Assembly (NCBI GenBank): GCA_043784065.1
Contig: JAYVYR010000031.1
Location: 1-9,655 of the forward strand
Source: Bog-756 sp043784065
Lineage (GTDB): Bacteria > Actinomycetota > Acidimicrobiia > Acidimicrobiales > RAAP-2
Reading direction: 5' to 3'
DNA: 9,655 bases
Position numbers and translations under genes: made by a program. The notes under the pieces are model-generated. The model made no database searches. It worked only from the letters and a program-made list of their open reading frames with translations, and was not told the DNA's origin. Of the stretch, positions 1 to 6,448 are shown piece after piece. The stretch's first letter is position 1; each line of letters begins with the position of its first letter.

Positions 1-623
1 CCGACATCGCTCCTGGCATGCGAGTGCTGGAAGCGGGCGTCGGGTCCGGTGCACTGTCGATGGCCCTGCTGCGGGCCGGGGCCTCGGTCGTCGGCTACGA
101 ACTGAGGGAGGACTTCGCCAACCGGGCCCACGACAACGTGGTGGCGATGGTTGGCGACGATGCCGACTATAGAGTCGAGCTGCGCGATGTCTACGAAGGG
201 ATCGAGGTCCGGGGCCTCGACCGGATCGTCCTCGACCTGCCGGAACCTTGGCGGGTAGTGGCCCACGCCGAAGTGGCCCTGCGGTCGGGCGGCATCATCT
301 GCTCCTATCTTCCGACCATCAACCAGACAGCCCAATTGCGCGGAGTCCTCGAAGACAGCGCGTTCGGCATGGCGAACACGCTCGAGGTGCTGCACCGGAC
401 CTGGCATATCGAGGACCGCTCCGTTCGGCCCGACCATCGCATGGTGGGCCACACCGGGTTCCTGACTACGGCCCGCCTGCTGCGCCGCCAGGAGCAGGGC
501 AGCCGTCCCGGCGGCCCGATCGGTTGGGTCCCTGCGGTGGCTGCGGCTGTTGACACCGCAGCCCACAGTGACGAAGACGAGTCAGGGGACGACGGGTCCG
601 ATCACATCGAGAGTGCCAAGTAA
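1..623 (+). CDS. trmI: tRNA (adenine-58-N1)-methyltransferase TrmI, 3' part (5' end outside window)
   Basis: This S-adenosylmethionine-dependent methyltransferase makes m1A58 in the T-loop of tRNAs. The reading frame is open from the first full codon at position 3, so the gene enters from the left and its N-terminal domain is missing. The visible part is the Rossmann-fold catalytic domain: motif I VLEAGVGSGALS for SAM binding, an acidic end of strand 2 (YELRED), and the motif IV region DRIVLDLPEPW. Near the C-terminus RPDHRMVGHTGFL matches the RPQHSMRGHTAFL of M. tuberculosis Rv2118c as I recall it. The last ~20 residues are an acidic tail (SDEDESGDDGSD) that is probably disordered. In M. tuberculosis the orthologue also lies a few genes from mpa, so this is conserved neighbourhood. 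The stop is TAA at 621-623. The family call is firm; the full length cannot be seen. Confidence 0.9.
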   Translation, partial: DIAPGMRVLEAGVGSGALSMALLRAGASVVGYELREDFANRAHDNVVAMVGDDADYRVELRDVYEGIEVRGLDRIVLDLPEPWRVVAHAEVALRSGGIICSYLPTINQTAQLRGVLEDSAFGMANTLEVLHRTWHIEDRSVRPDHRMVGHTGFLTTARLLRRQEQGSRPGGPIGWVPAVAAAVDTAAHSDEDESGDDGSDHIESAK

Positions 624-738
624 TTCGTTCGCCCTGCGGCAGGTCTGCCAATGCACCAGGAGTGGCACCCCTCTCACCTGCCGTCAAGAGCTGCCCGTTC
701 GACTCCGACGAGCCGGCGAACTGGGCTAGCAAGGGGGC

Positions 739-1467
739 GTGAGTCCCACCGAGCCCTATGCGAGCCTCCAGTGGTCGTCGACCATCACCGAGCTCGCCGC
801 TCGACGGGCTGTGGCGGCATCGGCCGCATGGCGGGTCCGGACCGCACTGGCGGAGTCTGGATCTGCCCCAGCTCGGATCGGTCTCGGATCGGGGTCGACC
901 TCGTTCCTGACGCTGCTCGCCTTGGCCGACATGCGTCATCACCTCCCACGGGACTTGGCGATCGTCGCAACCAGCTACGAGATGGAGTGGTACGCCAAGG
1001 CCGCTGGCTTCGTGGTCGAGGACCTCGGGGATGACGCCGTGGTGGTCGCCTTCGACGGGGCAGACCAGGTGGACCCGGTCGGGGCTCTGATCAAGGGGAG
1101 GGGCGGGGCCATGCAGCGGGAGCGGGCCGTATTGGGCGCCGCCCGCCAGGAGCTGATCGTCGCCGATGCCTCCAAGCGGGTGGCGTCGCTCGGCGGATGC
1201 CCGCTACCGCTGGTGATGCTTCCGTCTCGGATCTTCGACACGGTGGACGGGATCGAGGCACTCGGAGCGGGGCTCGTAGTCCTTCGGACCGGGACCGGCA
1301 AGGACGGGCCGGTGCTCACCGAGTCGGGGGGCATTTTGGCGGACCTCCACGTGACGGAAGGGGCGACCATCACCGACGGGCTCGACGCACGCCTGCGGGC
1401 GGTGTCGGGCGTGCTCGACACCGGGTACTTCCCACCAAGTCCGAAGCGCCAGTTCGTGGCAGGTTGA
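739..1467 (+). CDS. rpiA: Divergent ribose-5-phosphate isomerase A (RpiA-like)
   Basis: It probably interconverts ribose-5-phosphate and ribulose-5-phosphate in the cytosolic pentose phosphate pathway. The 242-residue product (E. coli RpiA is about 219) has the family landmarks in order: phosphate loop GLGSGST (48-54), AFDGADQ (104-110) with the two Asp of the DGAD motif (D106, D109), LIKG with K119, QRERAV with the general-base Glu at E128, and VADASK (141-146) followed by CPLPL. Several landmarks deviate from the usual form: GSGST for GTGST, DGADQ for DGADE, and GRGGA after the Lys. The C-terminal end (GYFPPSPKRQFVAG) lacks the usual GLF-x-x-x-AD ending. The start is the GTG at 739: an in-frame stop lies at 727-729, so no earlier start exists. 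The purine run AAGGGGG (731-737) is only one base from it, too close to be a normal ribosome-binding site, so a later start is possible. It lies 115 bp after trmI and is convergent with the ferredoxin gene. Confidence 0.82.
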   Translation: MSPTEPYASLQWSSTITELAARRAVAASAAWRVRTALAESGSAPARIGLGSGSTSFLTLLALADMRHHLPRDLAIVATSYEMEWYAKAAGFVVEDLGDDAVVVAFDGADQVDPVGALIKGRGGAMQRERAVLGAARQELIVADASKRVASLGGCPLPLVMLPSRIFDTVDGIEALGAGLVVLRTGTGKDGPVLTESGGILADLHVTEGATITDGLDARLRAVSGVLDTGYFPPSPKRQFVAG

Positions 1468-1555
1468 AGAAGAGTCGTCGGCCCGGCCTATGGCGTACTG
1501 ACCTGGGGCGTACCGGATCGTGACCGGCTGGGTGCATTGCCCGGCCGACGGAGGC

Positions 1556-1792
1556 TCAGCTCTGTTCGATGAAGATGCACTCGCCAGGGCACTCCTCAGA
1601 GGCCTCAACCACGGCGTCTTCAAGTTCACCGGGCACTGCGGCCATTCCGGCGGAACCGCCCGGCTCGTCCTTCACGTCGGAGCCGTCCTTGACGTAGGCC
1701 AGGCCATCGTCGAGCAGCGTGAAGACGGCAGGCGCGATCTCCTCGCAGAGGCCGTCTCCCGTGCAGAGATCCTGGTCGATCCAGACCTTCAT
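1556..1792 (-). CDS. Small 3Fe-4S-type ferredoxin
   Basis: A 78-residue acidic electron carrier. The N-terminal DQDLCTGDGLCEEIAPAVF has Cys at 10 and 16 with Asp at 13, where a 4Fe-4S protein would have its second Cys. The C-terminal EECPGECIF supplies the CP ligand (C68) plus one more Cys (C72). This CxxDxxC...CP pattern is typical of the single-cluster 3Fe-4S ferredoxins that often serve cytochrome P450s, although Asp-ligated or convertible 4Fe-4S clusters are also known. Here the middle loop (37-56, rich in Gly, Ser and acidic residues) is long. The start is supported by AGGAG on the minus strand (1804-1808), 11 nt from the ATG. It points away from mpa and shares a 285-bp divergent spacer with it. 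Its redox partner cannot be told from this window: no P450 or reductase is present. Confidence 0.87.
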   Translation of the reverse strand: MKVWIDQDLCTGDGLCEEIAPAVFTLLDDGLAYVKDGSDVKDEPGGSAGMAAVPGELEDAVVEASEECPGECIFIEQS

Positions 1793-2043
1793 CAGCTGTG
1801 TCTCTCCTACGTATCTTGCGGCCGTGTCGCTCGGCTCGAACGCGTTGGACCTGTGCCCTCGACGTTCCGGCTACCGACGGGTGTGATCCCGGCACGCCCC
1901 TCGGAGCGGTTCCGGTCCCGTTGTGACCCCCATGCTAACCGCTGTAACCCTCTCATCGACAGACGGCCGATCCAACTGGAGGCTCGGCTTGTTCTCGAGC
2001 CCGGTGCCGGTGCGGGAGCGTCTGTGCGCCAGCGCTGCCGGTG

Positions 2044-2049
2044 TAGGGT
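2044..2049 (+). promoter_or_regulatory. Candidate -10 element for mpa (TAGGGT)
   Basis: TAGGGT fits the actinobacterial TANNNT -10 pattern and would start transcription near 2056-2058, about 20 nt before the chosen mpa GTG. The same octamer TAGGGTCG recurs directly before dop (3895-3902). No convincing -35 is visible, which is common for this promoter type. It lies in the 285-bp spacer 1793-2077 between ferredoxin and mpa; apart from the ferredoxin ribosome-binding site I see no gene, repeat array or strong hairpin in that spacer. Confidence 0.4.
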
Positions 2050-2077
2050 CGGAATCGAGTCCCCCTGCTCGGATGAG

Positions 2078-3856
2078 GTGATTGCAACGGTTGATGTTGA
2101 CGGTACTGACGGCCAGCGTCGGGCGGAAGATGAGGAAGATCTCGAAGCGCTCCGGGCGCGTGCCCTGACTGCTGAAGAGGAGGTCACTGTGCTGCGGAGG
2201 CGGCTGCAGGAGAGCCCGCGCCGAGTGCAGACCCTGGAGGAGAAGCTGCTTGAGACCAAGGGTCAGTTGGCTCAGGCCGTGTCGCAGAACGAGAAGCTGA
2301 CCTTCACCCTCCAGACGGCCAAGGAGCACGTCGCCAATCTGCGCGATGAGGTGGAGAAGCTGACCCAGCCGCCATCGGCCTACGGCACCTACCTCGGCGC
2401 CAACGACGACGGAACCGTCGATGTGTTCTCTGGCGGGCGGAAGATGCGCGTCTCGCTCCACCCGGACATCGACCCCTCCGAACTCGACCGAGGTAACGAG
2501 GTCGTGCTCAACGAGTCACTCAATGTGGTCCTGGCCCGTGAAGGCGAGGGGCAGGGCGAAGTGGTCGTCCTGAAGGAGCTGATGGAGGGCGGGACCCGGG
2601 CCCTGGTCTACGGACGGGCAGACGAGGAGCGGGTGGCCGAGCTCTCGGATGCCCTCATCGGGGTCAAGCTGCGGGCCGGCGACACCGTGCTGATGGAGTC
2701 GCGTACTGGGCTGTTGATCGAGAAGTTGGAGCGTCCCGAGGTCGAGGAACTCGTCCTCGAGGAGGTGCCCGATGTCACCTATGCCGATGTGGGCGGGCTC
2801 GACGACCAGATCGAGGCCATCACCGATGCGGTCGAACTGCCTTACCTCTATCGGGAGCTCTACGCCGAGCATAAGTTGCCGGCGCCGAAGGGCATCCTGC
2901 TCTACGGCCCTCCGGGCTGCGGCAAAACGCTGATCGCCAAGGCAGTGGCCAACTCACTGGCCAAGAAGGTGGCCGAGGTGACGGGCAACACCAACACCCG
3001 TAGTTACTTCCTCAACATCAAGGGCCCCGAGCTCCTCAACAAGTACGTGGGAGAGACCGAGCGGCAGATCCGGCTGGTCTTCCAGCGGGCGCGCGAGAAG
3101 TCAGAAGAGGGCGTGCCGGTCATCGTCTTCTTCGACGAGATGGACTCGTTGTTCCGCACCCGGGGCACCGGCATCAGCTCGGATATGGAGTCGACCATCG
3201 TCCCCCAGCTGCTCGCCGAAATCGATGGCGTGGAGACCCTGAAGGACGTCATCGTCATCGGTGCCTCCAACCGCGAGGACCTGATCGACCCGGCCATTCT
3301 CCGGCCGGGTCGCCTCGACGTGAAGATCCGCATCGAGCGCCCCAACGAGACGGCGGCCGCCCAGATCTTCGGTCGCTATCTCACGCCGGACCTGCCCCTT
3401 GACGCCGAGGAGGTCCGCGTCCTCGGGGGTGGCGATCCCGCCAAGGCGACACAGGCCATGATCGAATCCACCGTCGCCGAGATGTATCGCGACGACGAGG
3501 AGAACCGGTTCCTCGAGGTCACGTATCAGAACGGCGACAAAGAGGTCCTCTACTACCGGGACTTCAGCTCCGGTGCCATGATCGAGAACATCGTCCGCCG
3601 GGCCAAGAAACTGGCTATCAAACGGACGATCGCCAATGAGGGCAGAGGCATCCGCACCCAGGATCTGCTCGACTCGATCCGCCAGGAGTACAAGGAGAAC
3701 GAGGACCTCCCCAACACCACCAACCCGGACGACTGGGCCAAGATCTCGGGCAAGAAGGGCGAGCGCATCGTCTACATCCGCACCCTCATCAGCGACCGCC
3801 AAGAGACCACCGGGGGCCGCTCCATCGAGCGGGTGGGTACCGGGCAGTACCTCTGA
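2078..3856 (+). CDS. mpa: Proteasome-associated AAA+ ATPase Mpa/ARC (Pup-dependent unfoldase)
   Basis: This hexameric ring ATPase captures pupylated proteins, unfolds them and threads them into the 20S core. From the GTG at 2078 it has 592 residues (Mpa 609, ARC about 591). Order: a coiled coil that binds Pup (~17-95), tandem OB domains (~99-240, starting QPPSAYGTYLGAND), and an AAA+ module with Walker A GPPGCGKT (277-284), the NKYVGE pore loop, Walker B VIVFFDEMDS (D353, E354), sensor GASNRED and Arg-finger region RPGR. The C-terminus GTGQYL has the penultimate Tyr that docks on the proteasome alpha ring. The frame stays open back to 1520, but that stretch is antisense to the ferredoxin gene and encodes a Cys/Arg-rich sequence unlike Mpa. 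Homology starts around DEEDLEALRARA, which favours GTG 2078. An alternative is GTG 2189, which has a strong AGAGGAGG six bases before it but would cut into the coiled coil. The function is certain; the start is moderately sure. Confidence 0.95.
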   Translation: MIATVDVDGTDGQRRAEDEEDLEALRARALTAEEEVTVLRRRLQESPRRVQTLEEKLLETKGQLAQAVSQNEKLTFTLQTAKEHVANLRDEVEKLTQPPSAYGTYLGANDDGTVDVFSGGRKMRVSLHPDIDPSELDRGNEVVLNESLNVVLAREGEGQGEVVVLKELMEGGTRALVYGRADEERVAELSDALIGVKLRAGDTVLMESRTGLLIEKLERPEVEELVLEEVPDVTYADVGGLDDQIEAITDAVELPYLYRELYAEHKLPAPKGILLYGPPGCGKTLIAKAVANSLAKKVAEVTGNTNTRSYFLNIKGPELLNKYVGETERQIRLVFQRAREKSEEGVPVIVFFDEMDSLFRTRGTGISSDMESTIVPQLLAEIDGVETLKDVIVIGASNREDLIDPAILRPGRLDVKIRIERPNETAAAQIFGRYLTPDLPLDAEEVRVLGGGDPAKATQAMIESTVAEMYRDDEENRFLEVTYQNGDKEVLYYRDFSSGAMIENIVRRAKKLAIKRTIANEGRGIRTQDLLDSIRQEYKENEDLPNTTNPDDWAKISGKKGERIVYIRTLISDRQETTGGRSIERVGTGQYL

Positions 3857-3894
3857 AGCGTACGAGGGGGTGCCCCATGGCCTCGGTGCGAGGG

Positions 3895-3900
3895 TAGGGT
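3895..3900 (+). promoter_or_regulatory. Candidate -10 element for a leaderless dop transcript (TAGGGT)
   Basis: TAGGGT matches TANNNT and ends exactly 7 nt before the dop ATG (3908). That is the spacing expected if transcription starts on the A of the start codon. The bases just before the ATG (CGCCCGC) contain no Shine-Dalgarno sequence. The element lies in the 51-bp gap after the mpa stop. If it is active, dop can be transcribed apart from mpa. Confidence 0.45.
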
Positions 3901-3907
3901 CGCCCGC

Positions 3908-5401
3908 ATGGCCATTCCCAAGGTCTGCGGCATCGAGACCGAGTACGGCATCCAGGTTGTCAACGGCGATCCGAACCCCATCGCGGCTTCGTCAGTGCTG
4001 ATCAACGCCTACGCGCGGGATGTCGCCCGCCAGCAGATCGGCTGGGACTTCGAGGACGAGGCACCGGGCAATGACGCCCGGGGGACGGCAAGCGAGGGCT
4101 CCATGCCCCCGATGGTCGAGACCCATCTGGTGAACACCGTCCTGACCAACGGGGCCCGGTACTACGTCGACCACGCTCATCCCGAGTTCAGCTCGCCGGA
4201 ATGCCGCGACGCCCTCGAGGCCTTGCGCTACGACCGGGCAGGCGAGGCCATCGTGATCCGCTCGATGGAGGCGGCCGACGCCTCGTCCCACGACGGCTCG
4301 CGGCTGGTTGTCTACAAGAACAACTCTGATGGGAAAGGCAATTCGTATGGCTGTCACGAAAATTACCTGATGGACCGCGAGACCCCGTTCAGCCGGATCG
4401 TGGCCGGAATCACCCCCCACTTCGTGACTCGCCAACTCTTCTGCGGGGCAGGCAAGGTGGGTAGCGAAACATCGTTCCACGAGATCGGCGCCGTCGACTT
4501 CCAACTGTCGCAACGGGCCGAATTCTTCGAGGAGCAGGTCGGCCTGGAGACGACTCTCAAGCGACCCATCGTGAACACGCGCGACGAGCCCCACGCTGAC
4601 CCCCACCGCTTCCGCAGGTTGCACGTCATCGTCGGCGACGCAAACTTGGCCGAGGTGTCCACCTTTCTGAAAATGGGCACCACGTCGTTGGTCCTCGCCA
4701 TGATCGAGGACCATGTAACCCCGAGCCGCAACCTGGCACTGGCTGATCCGGTGCGGGCCATCCACGCAGTGGCCGTCGACCGTACGTTCACCCAGCCGCT
4801 GCTCATGGCCGACGGATCGACGGCCACAGCACTGGCTATCCAGTGGGAGCTCTACTCGACGGGCCGCAAGTACGCAGACGACCACGGGCTTGAGTGCCTG
4901 GGTTCCGATGGCATCGGCACCGATGTGCTCGACCGGTGGGAGCACGTGTTGCAAGGTCTGGAGACCGACCCGTCGACGCTGTCCCGCCAGGTCGACTGGG
5001 TGGCCAAGCTCCAATTACTGGAGGCCTACAGCGATCGGCACAGGTGCGGATGGGGCGACCCCCGGATGGCCGCCGTCGACCTTCAGTATCACGACCTGCG
5101 CCCGGCGCGGTCGCTGTTCGCCCGGTTGGACACGGAAAAGCTGGTCGATCAATCGTCGGTGGCGAGCGCTGTGGTTGACCCGCCGAGAACGACGAGAGCA
5201 TGGTTCCGAGGGGAGTGCCTCAAGCGCTGGCCCGCATCGGTCGCCACCGCCAACTGGGACTCCCTTGTATTCGACCTCGGGTCGGACCCCCTGCGGCGCG
5301 TCCCTATGATGGATCCTCTGAAGGGAACGGCGGAACATGTCGAAGCACTATTGGACAGTTGCGCCAGTCCGGCCGAACTGGTCGACCGACTGAGCAGTTG
5401 A
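3908..5401 (+). CDS. dop: Pup deamidase/depupylase Dop
   Basis: Dop hydrolyses the isopeptide bond between Pup and substrate lysines and, in species with GGQ-type Pup, deamidates the Pup C-terminus. It has the carboxylate-amine ligase (glutamine synthetase-like) fold and binds ATP as a cofactor. The 497 residues (M. tuberculosis Dop about 505) include the Mg/ATP motif GIETEYG (8-14) and the Dop-specific loop EDEAPGNDARGT (~49-60) that is missing in PafA. Further on are YYVDHAHPEFSSPE with the catalytic Asp at D88, the motif GNSYGCHENY (144-153), RPIVNTRDEPHAD (219-231) and LHVIVGDANL. The start is the ATG at 3908, since the protein there begins MAIPKVCGIETEYG as in orthologues. It is followed 37 nt later by pup. 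Codons 140-152 are unusually A/T-rich for this gene. With Pup ending in GGE, its physiological job here is probably depupylation only. Confidence 0.96.
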   Translation: MAIPKVCGIETEYGIQVVNGDPNPIAASSVLINAYARDVARQQIGWDFEDEAPGNDARGTASEGSMPPMVETHLVNTVLTNGARYYVDHAHPEFSSPECRDALEALRYDRAGEAIVIRSMEAADASSHDGSRLVVYKNNSDGKGNSYGCHENYLMDRETPFSRIVAGITPHFVTRQLFCGAGKVGSETSFHEIGAVDFQLSQRAEFFEEQVGLETTLKRPIVNTRDEPHADPHRFRRLHVIVGDANLAEVSTFLKMGTTSLVLAMIEDHVTPSRNLALADPVRAIHAVAVDRTFTQPLLMADGSTATALAIQWELYSTGRKYADDHGLECLGSDGIGTDVLDRWEHVLQGLETDPSTLSRQVDWVAKLQLLEAYSDRHRCGWGDPRMAAVDLQYHDLRPARSLFARLDTEKLVDQSSVASAVVDPPRTTRAWFRGECLKRWPASVATANWDSLVFDLGSDPLRRVPMMDPLKGTAEHVEALLDSCASPAELVDRLSS

Positions 5402-5438
5402 GTAGCGACCGGCGACGAGGACGACGAGGAGTGGAACG

Positions 5439-5636
5439 ATGGCAGAGCGAGAACTGAAGAAGAAGCAGCAGTCGACCGAGCGCACCAACGAGGTGGTCGA
5501 GGAGGTTCCGGCCAGTTCAGTGGCCGGTGAGAAGCTGAAGGCCGAACTCGACGACCTTCTTGACGAGATCGACGAAGTCCTTGAGGACAACGCCGAGGAG
5601 TTCGTTCGCAACTACGTGCAGAAGGGCGGGGAGTAA
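5439..5636 (+). CDS. pup: Prokaryotic ubiquitin-like protein Pup, GGE-type
   Basis: Pup is the 65-residue protein tag that PafA links through its C-terminal Glu side chain to lysines of target proteins, marking them for Mpa and the 20S core. The N-terminal half is basic then polar and probably disordered (KKKQQS at 7-12). The C-terminal half carries the conserved Mpa-binding helix, LDDLLDEIDEVLEDNAEEF followed by VRNYVQKGGE, matching M. tuberculosis Pup almost residue for residue. The last residue is Glu (GAG at 5631-5633), not Gln, so it can be ligated without deamidation. The ATG has a good ribosome-binding site, GAGGAG at 5426-5431 with a 7-nt spacer. The gene lies 37 nt after dop and 5 nt before prcB and is probably cotranscribed with them. 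Confidence 0.97.
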   Translation: MAERELKKKQQSTERTNEVVEEVPASSVAGEKLKAELDDLLDEIDEVLEDNAEEFVRNYVQKGGE

Positions 5637-5641
5637 CCCCG
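5627..5641 (+). promoter_or_regulatory. Hairpin covering the prcB ribosome-binding site and the pup stop codon
   Basis: CGGGG-AGTAA-CCCCG forms a perfect 5-bp G:C stem with a 5-nt loop. The left arm and loop hold GGGGAG (5628-5633), the Shine-Dalgarno sequence for the prcB GTG eight bases on. The same bases are the last two sense codons of pup, and the loop holds the pup TAA. A ribosome finishing pup would melt the stem, so it could couple prcB translation to pup. The structure is seen in the sequence; the regulatory role is inference. Confidence 0.45.
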
Positions 5642-6448
5642 GTGAGTCTTCCTCTCTTCACGACCACCGAGGACCCCGGACCGGACTTCGCCGGGCTCAT
5701 GCGCCGGCTTCGCGTGCCGACGCACTCGCTGACCAGCGGCACGCCCACAGCACCGTCGGAGGGCTTCCGCCATGGCACCACCGTTGTCGCCCTTCGCTAC
5801 GCCGACGGCGTGGTTATGGCCGGCGACCGTCGGGCCACCGAGGGGCACGCCATCGCCCATCGGGCCATGGAGAAGGTGTTTCCGGCTGACCGCTACTCAG
5901 CTGTAGCCATTGCCGGCGCCGCCGGACCGGCCATCGAGATGGTCCGTTTGTTCCAGACCCAACTGGAGCATTACGAAAAAGTTGAAGGGGTGGTCCTCAG
6001 CCTCGAGGGCAAGGCCAACCAACTCGGCCAGATGGTACGTGAACATCTGCCGATGGCGATGCAGGGCCTCGCAGTGGTGCCCCTCTTTGCCGGATTCGAC
6101 CTGGCCCGCCGGACTGGGCGGATCTTCACCTACGACGTGACCGGTGGGCACTACGAGGAAACCGAGTACAACGCCACCGGTTCCGGTGGACGCGATGCGC
6201 GCACCACCATCAAGCTCGGTTTCCGCGACGGTCTCGACCGGGACACGGCTGTCGAACTGGCCGTCCAGTCGCTTTACGAAGCGGCGGACGAAGACTCGGC
6301 CACGGGCGGCCCTGACCTTATCCGCGGCATCTATCCGCTCGTGGCCACAGTCACCGCCGAAGGATTCACGGCCGTGCCCGACGACGAGGTGGCCGAGCGG
6401 TTCGCCAGCCTCATCGAACGTCGCCGGACGGAAGGTCGCCAGCCATGA
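5642..6448 (+). CDS. prcB: 20S proteasome beta subunit PrcB (catalytic)
   Basis: PrcB is the proteolytic subunit of the 20S core, forming the two inner heptameric rings. It is an N-terminal nucleophile hydrolase made as a 268-residue precursor. The propeptide is residues 1-45. Cleavage is expected in GFRHG|TTVVAL, exposing Thr46 as Thr1, and Asp17 and Lys33 of the mature numbering are in place (GDRR; MEKVF). Other matches to M. tuberculosis PrcB are LEHYEKVEGV, MAMQGL and YEAADEDSATGGPDLIRGIYP. The start is a GTG 5 nt after the pup stop, with GGGGAG eight bases before it. Its TGA overlaps the prcA ATG by four bases (ATGA), so the two ring proteins are translationally coupled, fitting their 1:1 need. 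The C-terminus (RRTEGRQP) is shorter than the mycobacterial one as I recall it. Confidence 0.97.
   Translation: MSLPLFTTTEDPGPDFAGLMRRLRVPTHSLTSGTPTAPSEGFRHGTTVVALRYADGVVMAGDRRATEGHAIAHRAMEKVFPADRYSAVAIAGAAGPAIEMVRLFQTQLEHYEKVEGVVLSLEGKANQLGQMVREHLPMAMQGLAVVPLFAGFDLARRTGRIFTYDVTGGHYEETEYNATGSGGRDARTTIKLGFRDGLDRDTAVELAVQSLYEAADEDSATGGPDLIRGIYPLVATVTAEGFTAVPDDEVAERFASLIERRRTEGRQP

Noticed and set aside
1476..1550. Inverted pair CGTCGGCC/GGCCGACG between rpiA and the ferredoxin gene as a bidirectional terminator
   Set aside because: The arms are only 8 bp, nearly 60 nt apart, G+C-rich by composition and without a T-run; not enough to call a terminator.
1520..2077. N-terminal extension of mpa by 186 codons in the open upstream frame
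   Set aside because: It runs antisense through the well-supported ferredoxin gene, encodes a Cys/Arg-rich low-quality sequence and has no likeness to Mpa; frames stay open by chance in high-G+C DNA.
3101..3802. Long minus-strand open frame (233 codons) inside mpa, and similar ones antisense to dop and pafA
   Set aside because: They lie wholly opposite conserved coding sequence, have no recognisable motifs or initiation signals, and are typical shadow frames of G+C-rich genes.
5303..5308. TATGAT inside the 3' end of dop as a pup promoter
   Set aside because: It lies in conserved coding sequence, has no -35 at a proper distance, and pup is already explained by cotranscription with dop and its own ribosome-binding site.
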